64,000 nucleotides of DNA from Isoetes taiwanensis (GCA_021234155.1 JAJEKV010000095.1:3899503-3963502); one strand, 5' to 3'; counted from the first letter of the stretch, positions 11,831-25,007 are shown. Numbers and translations are program-made. The notes: generated from the sequence alone by a model not told the origin.

Positions 11831-13977
11831 TACAAGGACAAATGCCATGTCAACATGACATGTGCCCATCCTCTTTGCCATATCATCAAGCCACTTAGAC
11901 AAAAAAGAGTGAAAACTTAAAGATTCAAAGAAAAGGACCTTGATGTCAATGCCACATCACCAGATTGATGACATTACCATCCTAGTCATCAAATGTTGCC
12001 ATTGCGTTATTTTCCGGTTATTTTTGCAAAAAGTATCCAAAGAAATCCGGAAAATAGGCTTCAAAAAATCCGGAAATTCGGTAATATCAAATGTGGACGG
12101 CATCTTTCCCAATTCGGTGGTTCACATGGCAGAGTAATTTGCCAAAGCTGACTTCAAATATAGTGGCGGAGGAATTCTAAAAGGTGCGGTAGACACGTGG
12201 TGCGTATCTTGGTCCGGTCAATGCTCATAGGAACGTAGGGTAAGGTTATTCAAAGTGAAGTTGTAGTAGTGAAGAATATACTTTGCCCAATTCGTTTTGT
12301 ATTTGGGGAGGGCTTTCTGGAAATGGTGGGGACTATGATTTGAGTATCGTATTGTATAAAAAATGGTATAATTTGCCATGTGAGAAGAGCTTGGATGGTT
12401 ATTGCTATTTTGGGTTGCTTAGTTAGAGAATTTTTTGGGATGTTTGAAAGGTCCGAAATGAGAAAGCATGTGAAGGCGGCCCTTGTTGTCGGCCAGAGGT
12501 CCTGATGCAGGGCGGCAGACCCGGATCCGAGAAGGGGTAGTTTGCTCGAGTACAGATCCGGGAGACCGACATGTGCCTCGAGGTTTTGAAGACGGCAGGG
12601 TGTGGCGGTTTTGAACATGGCAGGCTATTTCGATGGCAGTTCAGTCGCTCCAAACCTAATAGGGAGTGGAATTTCAAAGCTGGAAGAGACTTCCAGGCGA
12701 ATACGTTGATTTTCTTTCGCGCATCCTAGAGGTCCTGAACTACGGCAAGAGGCCCCGCTTTGGACCCGAATACTTGATTGCTATCTTTGGCCAGAATGAC
12801 TAATAGCAGGGGGAATTCCTCTTGCACTTGCGATTTGTTCGGGATGCAAAATTGCACCTTTGGTCAACAAATTCCTACCAAAGAAGGGGGAACCCGGATG
12901 CTTTTCTTCCGGCAATCTTTTTGTAGGGCTTCATCAGGTTTTTTCAAGAGCTGGAAGAGACTTCCAAGCTGGAAGAGACTTCCAATTTGTTTCTTTCGCA
13001 AGGCATCCATCCCTCAAAGACGCACTCTGTCCACTCTGAGCAGTGTGGTTCAGCAGTGCAGGCTTCATGCTGACCATTGGCTTGTTTATTTTGCTTTTTT
13101 CTTGTGCTTCAACCATATGTGGTCGATCGACACCATAGGAAGTGGTTTTTTGTTTTTGGGTCAAAATGTTAATGGCCATTGATCTGGCGCAATACTGGGA
13201 ATATCCCACAGATCGATGGCTCTGAATAGAACTTGAAATAAAACCCATAAAGATGCTAAAACCCACAGTGCCAAAACTTTTAGATCGCAACCCGGCTTTA
13301 CCCGGCTTTACTGTATAAAAAACCCTCCTGATATGAATTTTGTGGTTACTACTACATAGTGCCTGCGGTATGCACTCACACATAGTTCATGGGCTCAATT
13401 ACACCCACAGTGCCTATGTAGCACGTAAACGACAGCAGTCAACATAACATCTAAAGACATGATGTGACTCGTAGCATTCCAAGTTTGGAAAGCTGCACGT
13501 CATGGGAGGGCAATTACTCCAGCCCAATGTTTTAAATCGCGGATCAACCTTCTAAAACTTCACTTAGCTGCAGATTGGGAATCCTTGAAAGTGGTATCAG
13601 TTCACAAGGCCATTCGTATCTCGGAACTGTATAGCTAAACATGGAGGTTTCTGTATATCTATTTGCTACCTTCTTTCAGCTTCTTTTTTGTAAGTTGGAG
13701 TTTTTATTAACAGGATAAATGGTATCCCTTTCCCGAGGGAAGAGATTATCTGATTAGATTTGATAGTCAACCATCTGTGATTCTTAGGAGCTTAAGTACA
13801 TTACATGGATTGTCATCATGTGCTGTACCCCAGGACATTTCTCGGACAGTCTTCCTCCAAAAAGTTCCACCCTCCATGGTTCTCAATTTTACATAAGACT
13901 TCTAAGTAATGCACGCAGAGAACCAAAATCTAAAATGTGGAACTAAAAAAATGGGGATCTAGATCAAATATACAAAT
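11831..13977. other. Stretch without a recognised gene; short local repeats
   Basis: 3' flank of the EXAD-like gene. The motif GCTGGAAGAGACTTCCA occurs three times (about 12679, 12950 and 12968). ORFs at 12250-12677, 12778-13182 and 12934-13383 overlap on opposite strands and carry no recognisable domain. Confidence 0.4.
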
Positions 13978-16900
13978 CTACAGATTTCTCAATGAACAGT
14001 TCCTTGGAATACCAACGTGTCTTCTTCTATCAAGTGTAACTAGCCACTTATCATTATGAGATTTGTAGTGTAAAATCTGCAGTCACATATGTTAATGTTA
14101 GGTACATAAGACAGGTAAAAGACATGTGTTTTGTTTTTACCTGTATGAGGGTGGTGAAAACGTCATCCCCTTCAACTGTCTCGTACTGGATAGCCCAGTC
14201 AGGTCTATAGTTCCATTTTTGTTTCTGTCTCATTGCCTCTAGCATGACAGAATCCTTATATATGAATCTTTGCCACAGGCCTCTAACAGCTTCTAGCTTT
14301 GCATCCACCTCTTCATCGGTGAAATTCTACAAGGCAGGTTCAGTTCAGTCAGTATAAATATGAAATCATTGATGCAACCAAACTTTAGAATGCTGTTTTT
14401 TGTTCCCTTCAGATTGATTCTGATATAAAGCTTTTTCCATTTAATTGCAGAGCTTATTTTATTTTGTACCCGCAATATAGACACCATTTGTGGTATTTCA
14501 TCCTCAGCAACACGCACTGCAAAGCTTTTATAGCTGAGAAAACCTTCATAAGGTAGGTATATCCCATCCTGTATTCATTAAAAATTAATCATTGTCTGAA
14601 AGCAATACAGAAACTTGCCTGCTATTCGAAGTAAGCATTATGAAAAGAGATAGACTTTACTATGGTCACTGCGGAACAACAAATAAACTATGATAGCTTG
14701 CCTGGATTATGACTGGAATGCAACCGTGCAATATGCTGTCTTCCATCCGTCCACTCCATCCATCACCAGGGAGTACCCCACAAAATCGAGAACTTGAAAG
14801 CTCAAGAGCATAATCAGGGCTTCTTTTACTGGTCACAATAACATCAGATTCTGCTTGGCGCCCAAGTTTTCCTTCCTTATTTGGAGAAGAACCAAATTCG
14901 TTTGCCAGCTTCTGGCGGATGCCCATACTATATCTGCATAAGATTTTGTTTAAGTGTTTACTTAAATCATGTTGTGAATAGATGGAATGATGTACCTTTC
15001 TTCATATCTCCCGTTTTCATAAGCATTACCAAGGTTGCCATTGAAGTAAAACAATATTTTCCTCTCTTTTCTAGGTCTGCAATCATTAAGACAAAACTAT
15101 CAGATGTGTAGAGATTATGAAAAGCATCATTTAAAGCTTTAAGAAACATACTTTGCCCAAAGATGTCGAGAAATAGTGCTTGGATTTGGCACTTTCCAAG
15201 CTGGGAGCACAATATCTTTTCCAGGATCATAACAAGGATGTGACCCTCTCCATTCTTTGGGAATAGGATCCCAGCTATCAGGTTCATAAGCAGTTGTGGA
15301 GGTCTTGTGTTTGGAATTCGTATTGCCCCAATGGACAAGCATTGTGCTATTCCATATTTCTTTAGGCGCAGAACATGCCCCTTCATCCCATGGGAAGAAC
15401 TTTAGCAGACACATGAAAGCAAATCAGAAGGAACCTCAACTAGTGACATATCATGGCATTTGGAGGCTATCTCAGGAATTTAAGAAAAAAGGGATAAGAA
15501 AAAAAGAAGGCAATCAGATTCAGAAATAATATGAGACTAACAATATCAAAGATCATAGCATTGATGACCTAGGAGAAAAAACATATTATGCAACTCTATT
15601 TATCTAGCTAGTGACAAACGATACATTTCTAATGCTTACTCTCATAAACTGTTGCAAAAGTATTTACCCAAAGATGGTCATGCCCTCCGGAACGATTCCA
15701 AAAAGGATAGCTTTTGCTTATATATTCATACGCTCGTTTATACATGTCCCCAGAATAATAACCTCTTAACCCCATATAGTCCTGCAGAATAATGAGTCAG
15801 CACAAGCAGCAAGATAGTTAAGATCACAATCATGCTAAAGGTTGAAGACCTGCATAGAAAAGTGTGGTGCCTCATCAGCAAGCGTTATCGCGCATGCACC
15901 TAGAACAGGTACATAAAAGAAGTCTGCTTCATCACCATTAGTTGTACGATGAGGACTGGACAGGAAGCTTTCAAATAGAGCCATCTGGTACGTAAAAGAT
16001 AAAGAGTGTCATTTTGAAGATTATTAGAGCAAGTATAAAATAAAGAGGGCCACTACTGTAGGCAAGCTGATATGCTTGCGTTTTGATTGTATTTCTTTTG
16101 AGTGATCGAACCTAATGTTTTTGGCAACTTAGTTCCACACAGGCTTTACATTTGTCCATTCAAGGCAATAACTCCTTTATGATGGAAATAGACTCCCACC
16201 AGCTTCAATGGTAGCATTAATAGTCGTCACTATAGCACTCAAAACACGTAGACAAAAAAACTAGACAAGATCCCACCTCAGCACCATAAAGCTGGTCAGT
16301 CCATATTGTTGCGTTAATCCCATCATATAATCTGTTGACACATTGGAACCTGAAGTGCCGACCCTAGAAATACTATCTGTATTAGCCTTGTTTGTAAAAC
16401 CTGATATAATAAGCAGGATCAAATCATAACCCACCTCCAACAAGTGACTATTAAATTCAGGGGGTAAATCATAAATGTAAATCAATGGCCTCCTTTTCTG
16501 GATAGATAGCTGGAACAAGCCCGTATCATTTTCTCTAAATTTGTTAACCTGGATATCCAAGGCAGATTTCTGAAGCCAATCTGGCCAAGCGCTGAAGGCT
16601 CGAGTTATAGACGGGATGCTACAATCTATGCCATACCATCCTGCATTGCACTGGAGAAATGCATTGTCAACACTTTTCCCAAAGCTTCAATTAATAACAG
16701 CAGACAGGATCTGCAAAAGTTCTAATATAAAGGCTGCTCTATGCATAAACCGCTCATGGAGACATACCCGAAGTTAACAAGACATATGACATGTACCGCG
16801 CAAGACAATAACATTGTAACATTAGTGGACAACTTGTTTAATTTAGCCTTTACAAAAGTTATGTGTCTGTAATCATGTAATTCCTTGGATAAGACATGCT

Positions 16901-18764
16901 AAATAATTGCCCACTTTGATATGCATCTCAGCCGCCATTGATAAATGGTGCAGGATGGTGGTATGGACCAGCCAACCTATCTATACAATCAGAGATCAAT
17001 GCAGCGATTAGTAAATCGAGCACCAATGCCTTCAATAAATCCTGGTTTGGCACCAGAAAGTACCCTTGGCTATGGCTGGTCCTAGCAGCCTGTTCTTTGT
17101 CAAGAATTTGCATTACCATTGTCTAAGCCATGTGTGATGGCACTGCTTTCACTCATTAATTGTCAAAGGTATTTTTCAAGTGATCTGTTATAAGAGAGTT
17201 TACATAGTACATCTGGCTATTAGAGGACCGACATGGAATAGATATACAATCGCTCATATGCAAATAATACTTGTAGAGAAAGGAGGGAAACAAAATAATA
17301 CCTGACAGAAACCACTCCTGCAGAACCCATTTCCCGAACACTGGTTTAAGCATGAACACTCAGTAGGTATCTCACAAAGCACTCCCCAATTACAATCATA
17401 TTTGCAGTCACAATGCTGTTTCAAGTTGACTTTACCACTATAAAAGTCCGCAGGATCTACATTACACCATCCAACCTTTTCACTTGAATTTGCATACACA
17501 GTTGAGAAGTCATTCTTGGACCAGTCAACAGTTACTCCACTGCACACACCCGATCAATACTTCATTTCTGATATTCTTATAATAGCCAACAATACTAAAA
17601 AGTAAGAGAACTAAGCAAATTCCCTGTTCCTTAATGCAGAAAGACCAACTGCATATGAACCTTACTTAATTACAAACCCACAGGATTCTGCAAGTGGCCG
17701 TTCTGGATACTTTGAAGCTGCACCACAGAAACATCTAGTTGTTCTCTTGTCGCAGTGGGCTGGACATATGGAGACCCTCCATCCTCCATAAGGCATTCCA
17801 TCAGCTGCAGGAAGGTTACATTCTAATTCCTGAATGTCTTGGCATGCGTTTCCTGGATTATACAAAGTAATGCCAGTTAATTATTATCTAATAGCATTCT
17901 ATATGGGAATTCTACATGGTTATGCTTGTTCTTTAGGGCCTCTATTCCAGGAATGGCTGTGTCTTTAGATATAACAGAAATAGTTCTCCAGAAGAGAGGG
18001 TGTCAAGTACACAACGGGCTTCAGAAGCAAGGAGAGAGGGTTTCCAATGCTACTCAATAACCTTCCCAGCATTCCTCATTAGAGAAAGACCCTGTGTTCT
18101 AAATTTTTAGTTTATTTTTCATATTGGCGTCTTCAATTCACTCTAGCAGTGCAAATATATTCTCTAATGCCCCAATCAGCCTTTATATCACATCTACATT
18201 GCCAGCAGCATGTGATTCCGATTGAAAGGCTGAGTGCGTATCTTTATTTCAGCACGAGAAAAATTGATTTATGCTACATAATGTAAGAGAAAGACCAACC
18301 AGCATAACCATGGAAGCAATTGCATCTTCCGAACTCGTAATTGCAAACTCCATTCCCACTGCACTTGTTCTTGCAGTTCTCCTCGTAAATTGTCTGTGGA
18401 TATCGTATAAAAGAAAAATGGAGAAAAAAGATAAGGATTCGGCTAAAATAGTCAACATGGCAGCAAATTGAATCAAGGTTACCTCAAGAACAGAAATCTT
18501 TGAGTTAAGAGCATCACAACCAGAAAGCCATTTTCCAATGCGACCCTGCCACGGTGCGCCTCTGTATAAAACCGGCCCAATCTCCTCTTCTTCCTGGATT
18601 TGGGCTGCAAAATGGTGATCCCGAAGATGAATGGGCGAATCCAAGATCTGGGGATCTGGGGGCCGAAGGACAGGGATCAAGAAAAAATGCACAGCCGTGA
18701 TAAGGACTACAAAAATTGCTGCCAAGGTGAGCCGCTGCCATGGAAATGGCTTCAATGAATTCAT
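13978..18764 (-). CDS. EXAD: EXAD-like GT47 exostosin glycosyltransferase with EGF modules
   Basis: Predicted type II Golgi glycosyltransferase of family GT47. The closest match I recall is Arabidopsis At3g57630 (ExAD), which adds the fourth arabinose to extensin hydroxyproline arabinosides. I read 14 exons (minus): 18764-18483, 18393-18300, 17852-17666, 17539-17302, 16650-16435, 16363-16277, 15984-15850, 15781-15668, 15399-15152, 15076-14996, 14933-14702, 14568-14470, 14326-14141 and 14076-13978. All phases join, giving 765 aa with no stop. A single membrane anchor lies at about residues 12-33. An EGF-like module with CSGNGVC and CNCFHGYAG lies at about 101-126, and a second ends in CNAGWYGIDC (268-277). 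The exostosin domain begins at PLIYIYDLPPEF (322) and contains DEADFFYVPVL, WDEGAC, LVHWGNTNSKH, PGDGWSGRMEDSI and GCIPVIIQ. Intron 11 uses a GC donor. Substrate is inferred from the family only. Confidence 0.93.
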
Positions 18765-19438
18765 TGCTTCTACAAGAATTTTCCAAGATTGAGCAACAGA
18801 GGTAAGTTAAGACCCAATCCAACAAAAATTAACTTGCAGGGAAGAAACCCAATACGGGCATCACGCTCGCAATGCATGATTTGGGCTAGTGGGAGTCAAT
18901 GTGCAAGATTCTTGGGACACAAGGCAGTGCCCTTTTCTTTTCCCTCTCCATAGTACTCACTCACGACAGGTCAATATTTTTTAACTAGAATTAGTTTTGT
19001 GCTCTCCAGATCCGAAGACTTTGTCTCCACACAAAAATTCTATGCATGTAAGGCTTCTCCTACTAAATTACAAATGTTCTTTTATGACCACTCTTCTACA
19101 GCGAGATGACATGAAAATCTTACAAAAATACTTTTGCATTGAGATTCTATTCTAAAGGTCGTGGACATGGTTTAATTTATGGCAACATTTTGGTCGTGCA
19201 AGGGACATCTTTGAATAAGTGTACCATTCAACTATCAATAGAGCTGTGCTATGGCTGAGGGTTGAAAATAGGGCTATAAAGTTTGGTTCGGGAAATTCCC
19301 AGAACCCTTGTAACATATCGTGTGAATCTAAAAATTCACACTACAATTTAGAAATAGCAAGAAAACTTTCCTGCTAAAAATAGATTGCTTTCGATAGGAA
19401 TGGATTGCAAGTATGTAGGTGGTATGCAGATTTAAATG
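18765..19438. promoter_or_regulatory. Upstream region of the EXAD-like gene
   Basis: About 670 bp lie between the EXAD-like start codon and the foldback element at 19448. It should hold the 5' leader and core promoter of the minus-strand gene. I could not assign a TATA box or a transcription start with confidence. Confidence 0.35.
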
Positions 19439-19447
19439 CCATTGCCC

Positions 19448-21919
19448 GGAACAAAATATTTTTACCCCGGTTATTGTGATTCCATCGCAAAAAATTCCAT
19501 CCATGGAATCACCGGCCGGAGACCCCAGTTATACGTACTGCGAGCCCCCGTTATCCGTGCACGGCGATGTGGTCGCCAGTCATTTATACCTTCCGGCGGA
19601 ATCACAACTTTGCTATTCCGCCAGATGGAATCGCCAATTTACGATTCTTCGAGATGGAATCACCGCTCATGTATTCCGCCAGACGGAATCACAACCGTAT
19701 TATTTATTCCGCGAGACGGAATCACAATCGTGTTATTCCGTCAGACGGAATCACAACCTCGCTATTCCGCCAGATGGAATCACGAACATCTGATTCTGTG
19801 AGATGGAATCACCACTTACGTATCCCGCCAGACAGAATCACAACATTGCTATTCCGCCAGATGGAATCACAACCATGCGATTCGGCCCGGTGGAATCACA
19901 AATGTAAGATTCTTCGAGATGGAATCACCACGAATGCATTCCGCCCGACGGTATCACAACCACGCTATTCTGTGGGACGGAATCACAGTTTAGTGATTCC
20001 GTCGAATTGAATCACTCTGCCGTGATTCCGCCAGATGGAATCACTCCTCCGTGATTCCGCCAGATGGAATCAATTTCTGCAGATGAGCGGCAGATTCTCA
20101 AAGTATAACTTACATTTGCTTGCAAAAGCAAGCAGGGTGGATTGAATTGGAAGAAAATAGGGTGGATTGAATTGGAAGAAAATATAAAGTTGTGCTACTC
20201 CATTTTTTGTGCCTGTCCATTGTTATCCTATGCACTGCCTCGAGAATTTTTATGGATGGGGATTTGAACCCCTTGCCAATATTGGCAATGCCATGGCCAC
20301 TTTGCTTTAAAGCAAGAAAAAAAAACAAGGAACAGGGTATTTTCAAGTAACAACAAGATAAAACCGGGACTCCGGGAGGGATAAAAAAAAAAAAAAATCT
20401 GTTTAACCGGATTGAACAGGAAGCAAAGATGCAAGAGGTATGTGTTCTATGCAAAATGTAACCGGAATGGAGATGATATGTAAAAATGTGGATGAAGGCA
20501 GCAAAAATGCGGATTAACCATGGGATCTCGTAAAAAAAATGCGAAGGATTAACGAGTGGTCCGGTGAAAAATGTGACAGAAAACGAGGGTATGGCTAGGG
20601 AAATTCGAGACGGCCGGAAGATGAAAGGGGGCGGTTAAAAGACCAAAATCGAGCCTCGCCCTCGAGTAATTGTTAATAGATGAAGTAGACATCCTCATTT
20701 GGAATACTACGTGGAACGGGGAGAAGATAAGTCGGGAAGGTCTTCTTTGGGCTTTAATCGCTCACAACTAAGGAGATGGCAACATAACGAGAGCAACATC
20801 CGAGAGGCGTAACCATGGATTTTTCCCATAGCCTTCTACCAAACCACACTACTCCTCTTTTTTTAAAGCGCCATAGTATTCCGATGACGATATCCCGGTT
20901 CTGAATTTGATCCGAGTTCTTTCTTCCAACAAACTGATATTCATCACAAAGGGCACATCTAACAGTAACGCGTCTCCTACCATTAGACCGATTCAAACAA
21001 AGCATCGAAAGGGGCAAAATTTTCCTGTGGTCTGGGCTTCGATCTTGATAAGAACCCTACTGCATTTTTAAGAGAAAAAGGATTCTAAGAAGCTTTTCAA
21101 GCCTGTAAAAGCAGCAACCGAGTCTTTTTTATCAGGATAATCGAATTAATATGATAAATCAAAACCCCAACCTAACTCTTCCGATCCAAATGCAAAGCTG
21201 GCTGATTCTTTTTCTCAAAGCCGATTATTTTATGCTTCATCTCATGCCAGAATCGAAGTTTCTAGCGACCCCCTGTTTTCTGCCATAGCCTAGCCATGCT
21301 GCCGGATCTGTAAAAGAAAATGAAAAGATTAGTAAGAAAAGAAGGAAGAAGATAAGGTGACGCAGCCCCGGATCCCTTACCCTATGCCGGACGGAACCAT
21401 GAAGAAGTATAACTATCAGAAAGAACAGCTGCTTAAGTCTTACTGCCGCCATACCCTAAAGCTTAAAAAATGAAGCACGAAATAGCTCTTAATAGCCACC
21501 ATTCCGGATCTGTAGAAGAAAGTAAAACGATAACAAGAAAAGAAAAGAAGGAAGATCGCCCGGAGCAAGCCGCCATAGCCGGCACTGGCTGAAAAAACCT
21601 CTAAGAAGAAAAGGACGTAAAAATTTTGAATTTTTTAGTTTTATATTTCAAATGGTGATTCCGTCCCATGGAATAACACAGCGGTGATTCCGTCTGGTGG
21701 TATTTTGCAGATGTGATTCTGCCGGAAGGTATAAAACGGACGGCCAGGATGGACCCTACAAACGGATGGCTGGGATCCATCAGAAGGTACACCTGACGTT
21801 GTCAGGTACGGAAAACGGAGCCTCCAGAACGGATCCCGTTCCCGGAGGGTTTGTGATTCCGCGGGATGGAATTTTTTGCGATGGAATCACAATAACCGGG
21901 GTAAAAATATTTTCACGCC
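19448..21919. mobile_element. 2.5-kb foldback/TIR element with subterminal repeat array
   Basis: The outer ends are inverted repeats. The left end from 19453 and the reverse complement of the right end share about 48 identical bases, running through ATATTTTTACCCCGG, TTATTGTGATTCCATCGC and AAAAAATTCCATCC. A second shared block, TATACCTTCCGGC(G/A)GAATCAC, lies inside both arms. CCATTGCCC flanks both sides (19439-19447 and 21919-21927), an 8-9 bp target duplication depending on where the end is drawn, as expected of hAT (8) or Mutator-like (9) elements. The interior (20110-21600) has no recognisable transposase, so this is a non-autonomous copy. Confidence 0.85.
19590..20075. repeat. Array of about 17 ATTCC-N-GGAATCAC units
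   Basis: Units of about 28-33 bp, each with an imperfect palindrome of the form ATTCCGCCAGATGGAATCAC. About 17 copies of GGAATCA or a one-base variant lie between 19600 and 20070. Three related units recur in inverted orientation near the right end (about 21655-21720). Overlapping ORFs in all three plus frames here are translations of this array. Confidence 0.9.
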
Positions 21920-21927
21920 CATTGCCC

Positions 21928-22677
21928 ACCCATTTGAATTCAACATAAGTGGTCGGATAAAATTAGCCCTAGTACAAAATTATTGGCTAGGAAAGGAAAA
22001 GCCTAAGCTTGTCGAACGATGATTTCAAAAATGAGATTGGAGATTGTACGAGCTGATTGATTATATACTCTTCCTCCTCTAGATCTTAAAGTGTTCTAGG
22101 TTGTGGGATGACTATATACTTGAAACATTTTTTAGATTATAGTTTATAAGTAATGAATCTCATATATCTGAATTCTTTTCTCCCTACTTGAATTTTCTCT
22201 TTCGACAAGCAAGATGAACTAATTCTTGCACCATCAATGTATAAATGTGCAGTTACTCATCGTCTTTATTAGGATTTTCCCTCAAAAACCCTTCCAAGTG
22301 AGTTTTTCAATCCTGGGTAATGGGCTTGTTGTATCCTCCAAAATAGCATGCGGCTAGTCATCCTGACCATTCTTCAAAATCCCTTCATGTTCACAACTAT
22401 TCCCGACTGATAAATTCATTCCTCAGTGGGAAACATTTCCTTTGTTCACAAACAAAGATTATGTTTCTGGTCTAACTCTAAAAGCCAGATGTGTATACAC
22501 CCATGATTTCTATACACCATCTACGCCCCCCAAAGTACAGCCCTCTCGGTCTGAAATGTTGTTTCCATACGGCCTGCAGCTGAAACAAACAACTAGATTT
22601 CATGAGGCACACAATTATGCACATTAAGACTGCAAGTGGTGCAACTGCTATCTCTGTATTGGCATTAACAGCATGGA
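21928..22677. other. Stretch without a recognised gene
   Basis: Lies between the foldback element and the chromovirus LTR. No domain or repeat recognised. Confidence 0.4.
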
Positions 22678-23583
22678 TGTGACGCTCCCCACGAAATATG
22701 CAATGCCCCGTCGTACATCTCGTGGGAAATCCCCCATCCAGCCCTCAGGCCGCATGGGCCCTCCATCCTAGGATATCCCTAGTGCGGTGGGGGTCACGAA
22801 GGTGTCTTGCGCGCCCTTCCCCTATGGGCTCCTATAACAGCGGATGCATAACATAACGTTAGTACTAAGCAATAACAATACATCCAACTACCTCGAAGGG
22901 TAGCACATCCGTACAACCATAGATACATCGAAGATTATAACGCTAAATCGGGCTCTGGTGTGACTGTAACCTTCCGGACACGTAGTCCTATGGTATCACC
23001 CATTGGGACTACTCCAGGTTGTATCTCCCCGGTCCGTTGAGGTAGGAAGGGTTGCATCTCCCCTTCCCGAGGACTAGTGGCTCCATGGACGGCTAGAGAA
23101 TCGTGGCGACGCACGATTCTTACCCGACTGAACTCCCCAAAATAAGAGTCAGGCCGACACTTGCAACTCTTAAGAGTGAAGGTGACACCATTGACCCAGG
23201 AAGTGTCGGACCCATACTCGGCCCACACAAAGTGACCGACTATACGCTTCGCCCGCTATGGGTCCCCAGTAGCCGCGCTCAGCCGAGGCCTCCCTCCACT
23301 TTTCCATAAACCAGCTCCCATAGCTCGGTGGGTTCCTATGCACAGGCCGCATCTAATAGGAACTAAGGGGTCTAAACTAGGAGCATCATCTAGATAATGG
23401 CCACTAGGTCTCTACCCCCTTTCCCAATACATAAGAGGTGCAAACATAAGATCAACCATCATCGTGCATCAACATAACATGATAAATAATGAAGATAACA
23501 TCTAATCTACACACATGAATCTACCTATTGTTAGGTCCTTGATTAGGATGCAAAGCCTAGGCTGGAAGTTCTAGAACTTATCA
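22678..23583 (-). repeat. 3' LTR of the chromovirus (candidate limits)
   Basis: A 906-bp block begins TGTGACGCTCCCC and ends GAACTTATCA on the plus strand. It has TG...CA ends and is directly adjacent to the polypurine tract. The limits rest on these signals only, because the matching 5' LTR is absent. Confidence 0.55.
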
Positions 23584-23616
23584 TGACCCTCCCTCCCCCC
23601 CTCCCCCTCCCCCATG
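23584..23616 (-). other. Polypurine tract
   Basis: On the minus strand this is a run of G and A (GGGGGAGGGGGAGGGGGG and on) immediately before the inferred LTR start. This is where plus-strand DNA synthesis of an LTR retrotransposon would be primed. Confidence 0.65.
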
Positions 23617-23932
23617 GTCATGTGCACATGCCATGCATCGTGGCTTAGAGAACATCCTAACAATGATCCCATCATCGCCCACGATCCCATGCCTACTCAT
23701 GCATGACCCCTTCAGTCATGGCCCTGAAGGTTTAAGCTAGGGAACATTCCACTGATCCCATCATCACTCACGATGCCGCGCTCTCCTCCCGGTCATGCAC
23801 ACTCTTGGTGCGTACTGGCCTAGACAATGCCCATGGGAAGATCTCACCTACACTCCAAGATCTTCACGTATGCATCCCAACTAACCTAGAATGCATATGC
23901 TTTCCTGCACTTACACTAAGGCATATACAAGA

Positions 23933-24500
23933 TTAGATAAGAGCACCTGACAGGTTGGCATTGACCAATTCGGAGATGGCTTGTCCTCGAATTGTTCCAT
24001 GAATTCCAGGCATTGATTCTCTAGATCTTGCTTTAATACCCATGTTGCATCTCTCCACGGGCAAGTGCCACCACTTGACCAAGTATTGGAGGAACTGAGA
24101 CCTTCTTGTCTTCTTAAATGCTTTGTCGAGAATTAGCTCGGGGACTATCTTGATTTGCTCCTCCATCATCTCCAACAAGGTTGGAGTCTTCAACACCTCT
24201 TCTAAGTTTGGAGTGTACAGTAATAGGCTCACGTGGAAGACTTTGTGGACTTTCAGATGGGCAGGCAAGTCAAGCTTGTAGGCTTGACTCCCTACTCTCT
24301 CCAAAATCTTAAAAGATCCCGCCTACCTTGGAGCAAGCTTCTTACAATTGTCGATTTGGAGCTTCGATTGCTTGACCTTAATCTTAAGCCATACACTGTT
24401 GCCCACCTTAAATTCCCTCAAAAATTGCTTTCTTGCAAAGACTAGCCCATATTTCTCAGAATTCTTCGCTGCATCCTCAGTCTTCTCTCAAATTCGTTAC
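23933..24500 (-). pseudogene. Integrase C-terminal tail and chromodomain remnant
   Basis: The piece nearest the break reads SEKYGLVFARKQF, then VGNSVWLK and KLAPR, then LERVGSQAYKLDLPAHLKVH, KVFHVSLL and finally ILDKAFKKTRR followed by QYLVKWWHLP. This is the normal end of Ty3 integrase followed by a chromodomain, which targets insertion by reading chromatin marks. One in-frame stop lies near 24320. The HHCC zinc finger and DDE core that should precede it are absent. Confidence 0.85.
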
Positions 24501-25007
24501 AAAGCGTCGAAATGGCATTACAATGCACTCTAGTCTCCAAGGATCGATGAGATAGTGCATTCGCAACTACATTAAACTTTCCTGGTTTGTATGATATCTC
24601 AAAGTCATATTCTTCTAGGAACTCCATCCAACGTCTCTGTCTTAAGTTGGGGAGTGGTTGCGTGAATATATATTGGAGGCTTTGATAATAAGTATCTAAT
24701 TGAAATTTTCTTCCCAACAAATAAAATGCCTCCATATGCATAGGGCCCTGACGATGGCTAAGAGCTCCTGATCATGTGCCGGGTAGCGCTATTCTGTGTC
24801 ATTCATCTTCTTCAAGCTGTATGCCACGATTCTGCGCTCTTGCATAAGTACTCCCCCTTTGGCTATCTTGCTTGCATCAGTTGCCAAAAGCTTAACCTTC
24901 TCAGTACCGCGACCATTGTCAAGGCTTCCTTGAGCTTGTCGAAAGAAGCTTGAACATTCTTGACCAAATGATCCACCCAATCCTTGCTGCCCACTTGGCA
25001 AAGTCAT
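24442..25007 (-). pseudogene. Retrotransposon RNase H domain
   Basis: Contains LLATDASKIAKGGVLMQ, with the first catalytic Asp, then RRIVAYSLKKM. In another frame come an AHDQELLAI-like block and a long tail ending KPGKFNVVANALSHR, the usual C-terminal signature of Ty3 RNase H. It is split from the reverse transcriptase by a frameshift near 24975 and is internally frameshifted near 24790. Confidence 0.85.

Noticed and set aside
14967..15386. 139-aa minus ORF
   Set aside because: Wrong-frame shadow of EXAD exons 9 and 10.
18249..18471. Plus ORF and alternative minus frames over EXAD exon 2
   Set aside because: The spliced minus-strand reading gives an EGF module with correct Cys spacing, so the others are shadows.
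19419..20010. Three overlapping plus ORFs of 121-147 aa
   Set aside because: All arise from the 30-bp palindromic array of the foldback element; every frame is open because the unit lacks stops.
20225..20300. Minus-strand B-box-like GGTTCAAATCCCC
   Set aside because: The A-box partner is weak and no fold or repeat is evident; not listed as a SINE.
23590..23615. C-rich run as a possible G-quadruplex
   Set aside because: Its position next to the LTR end makes a polypurine tract the better explanation.
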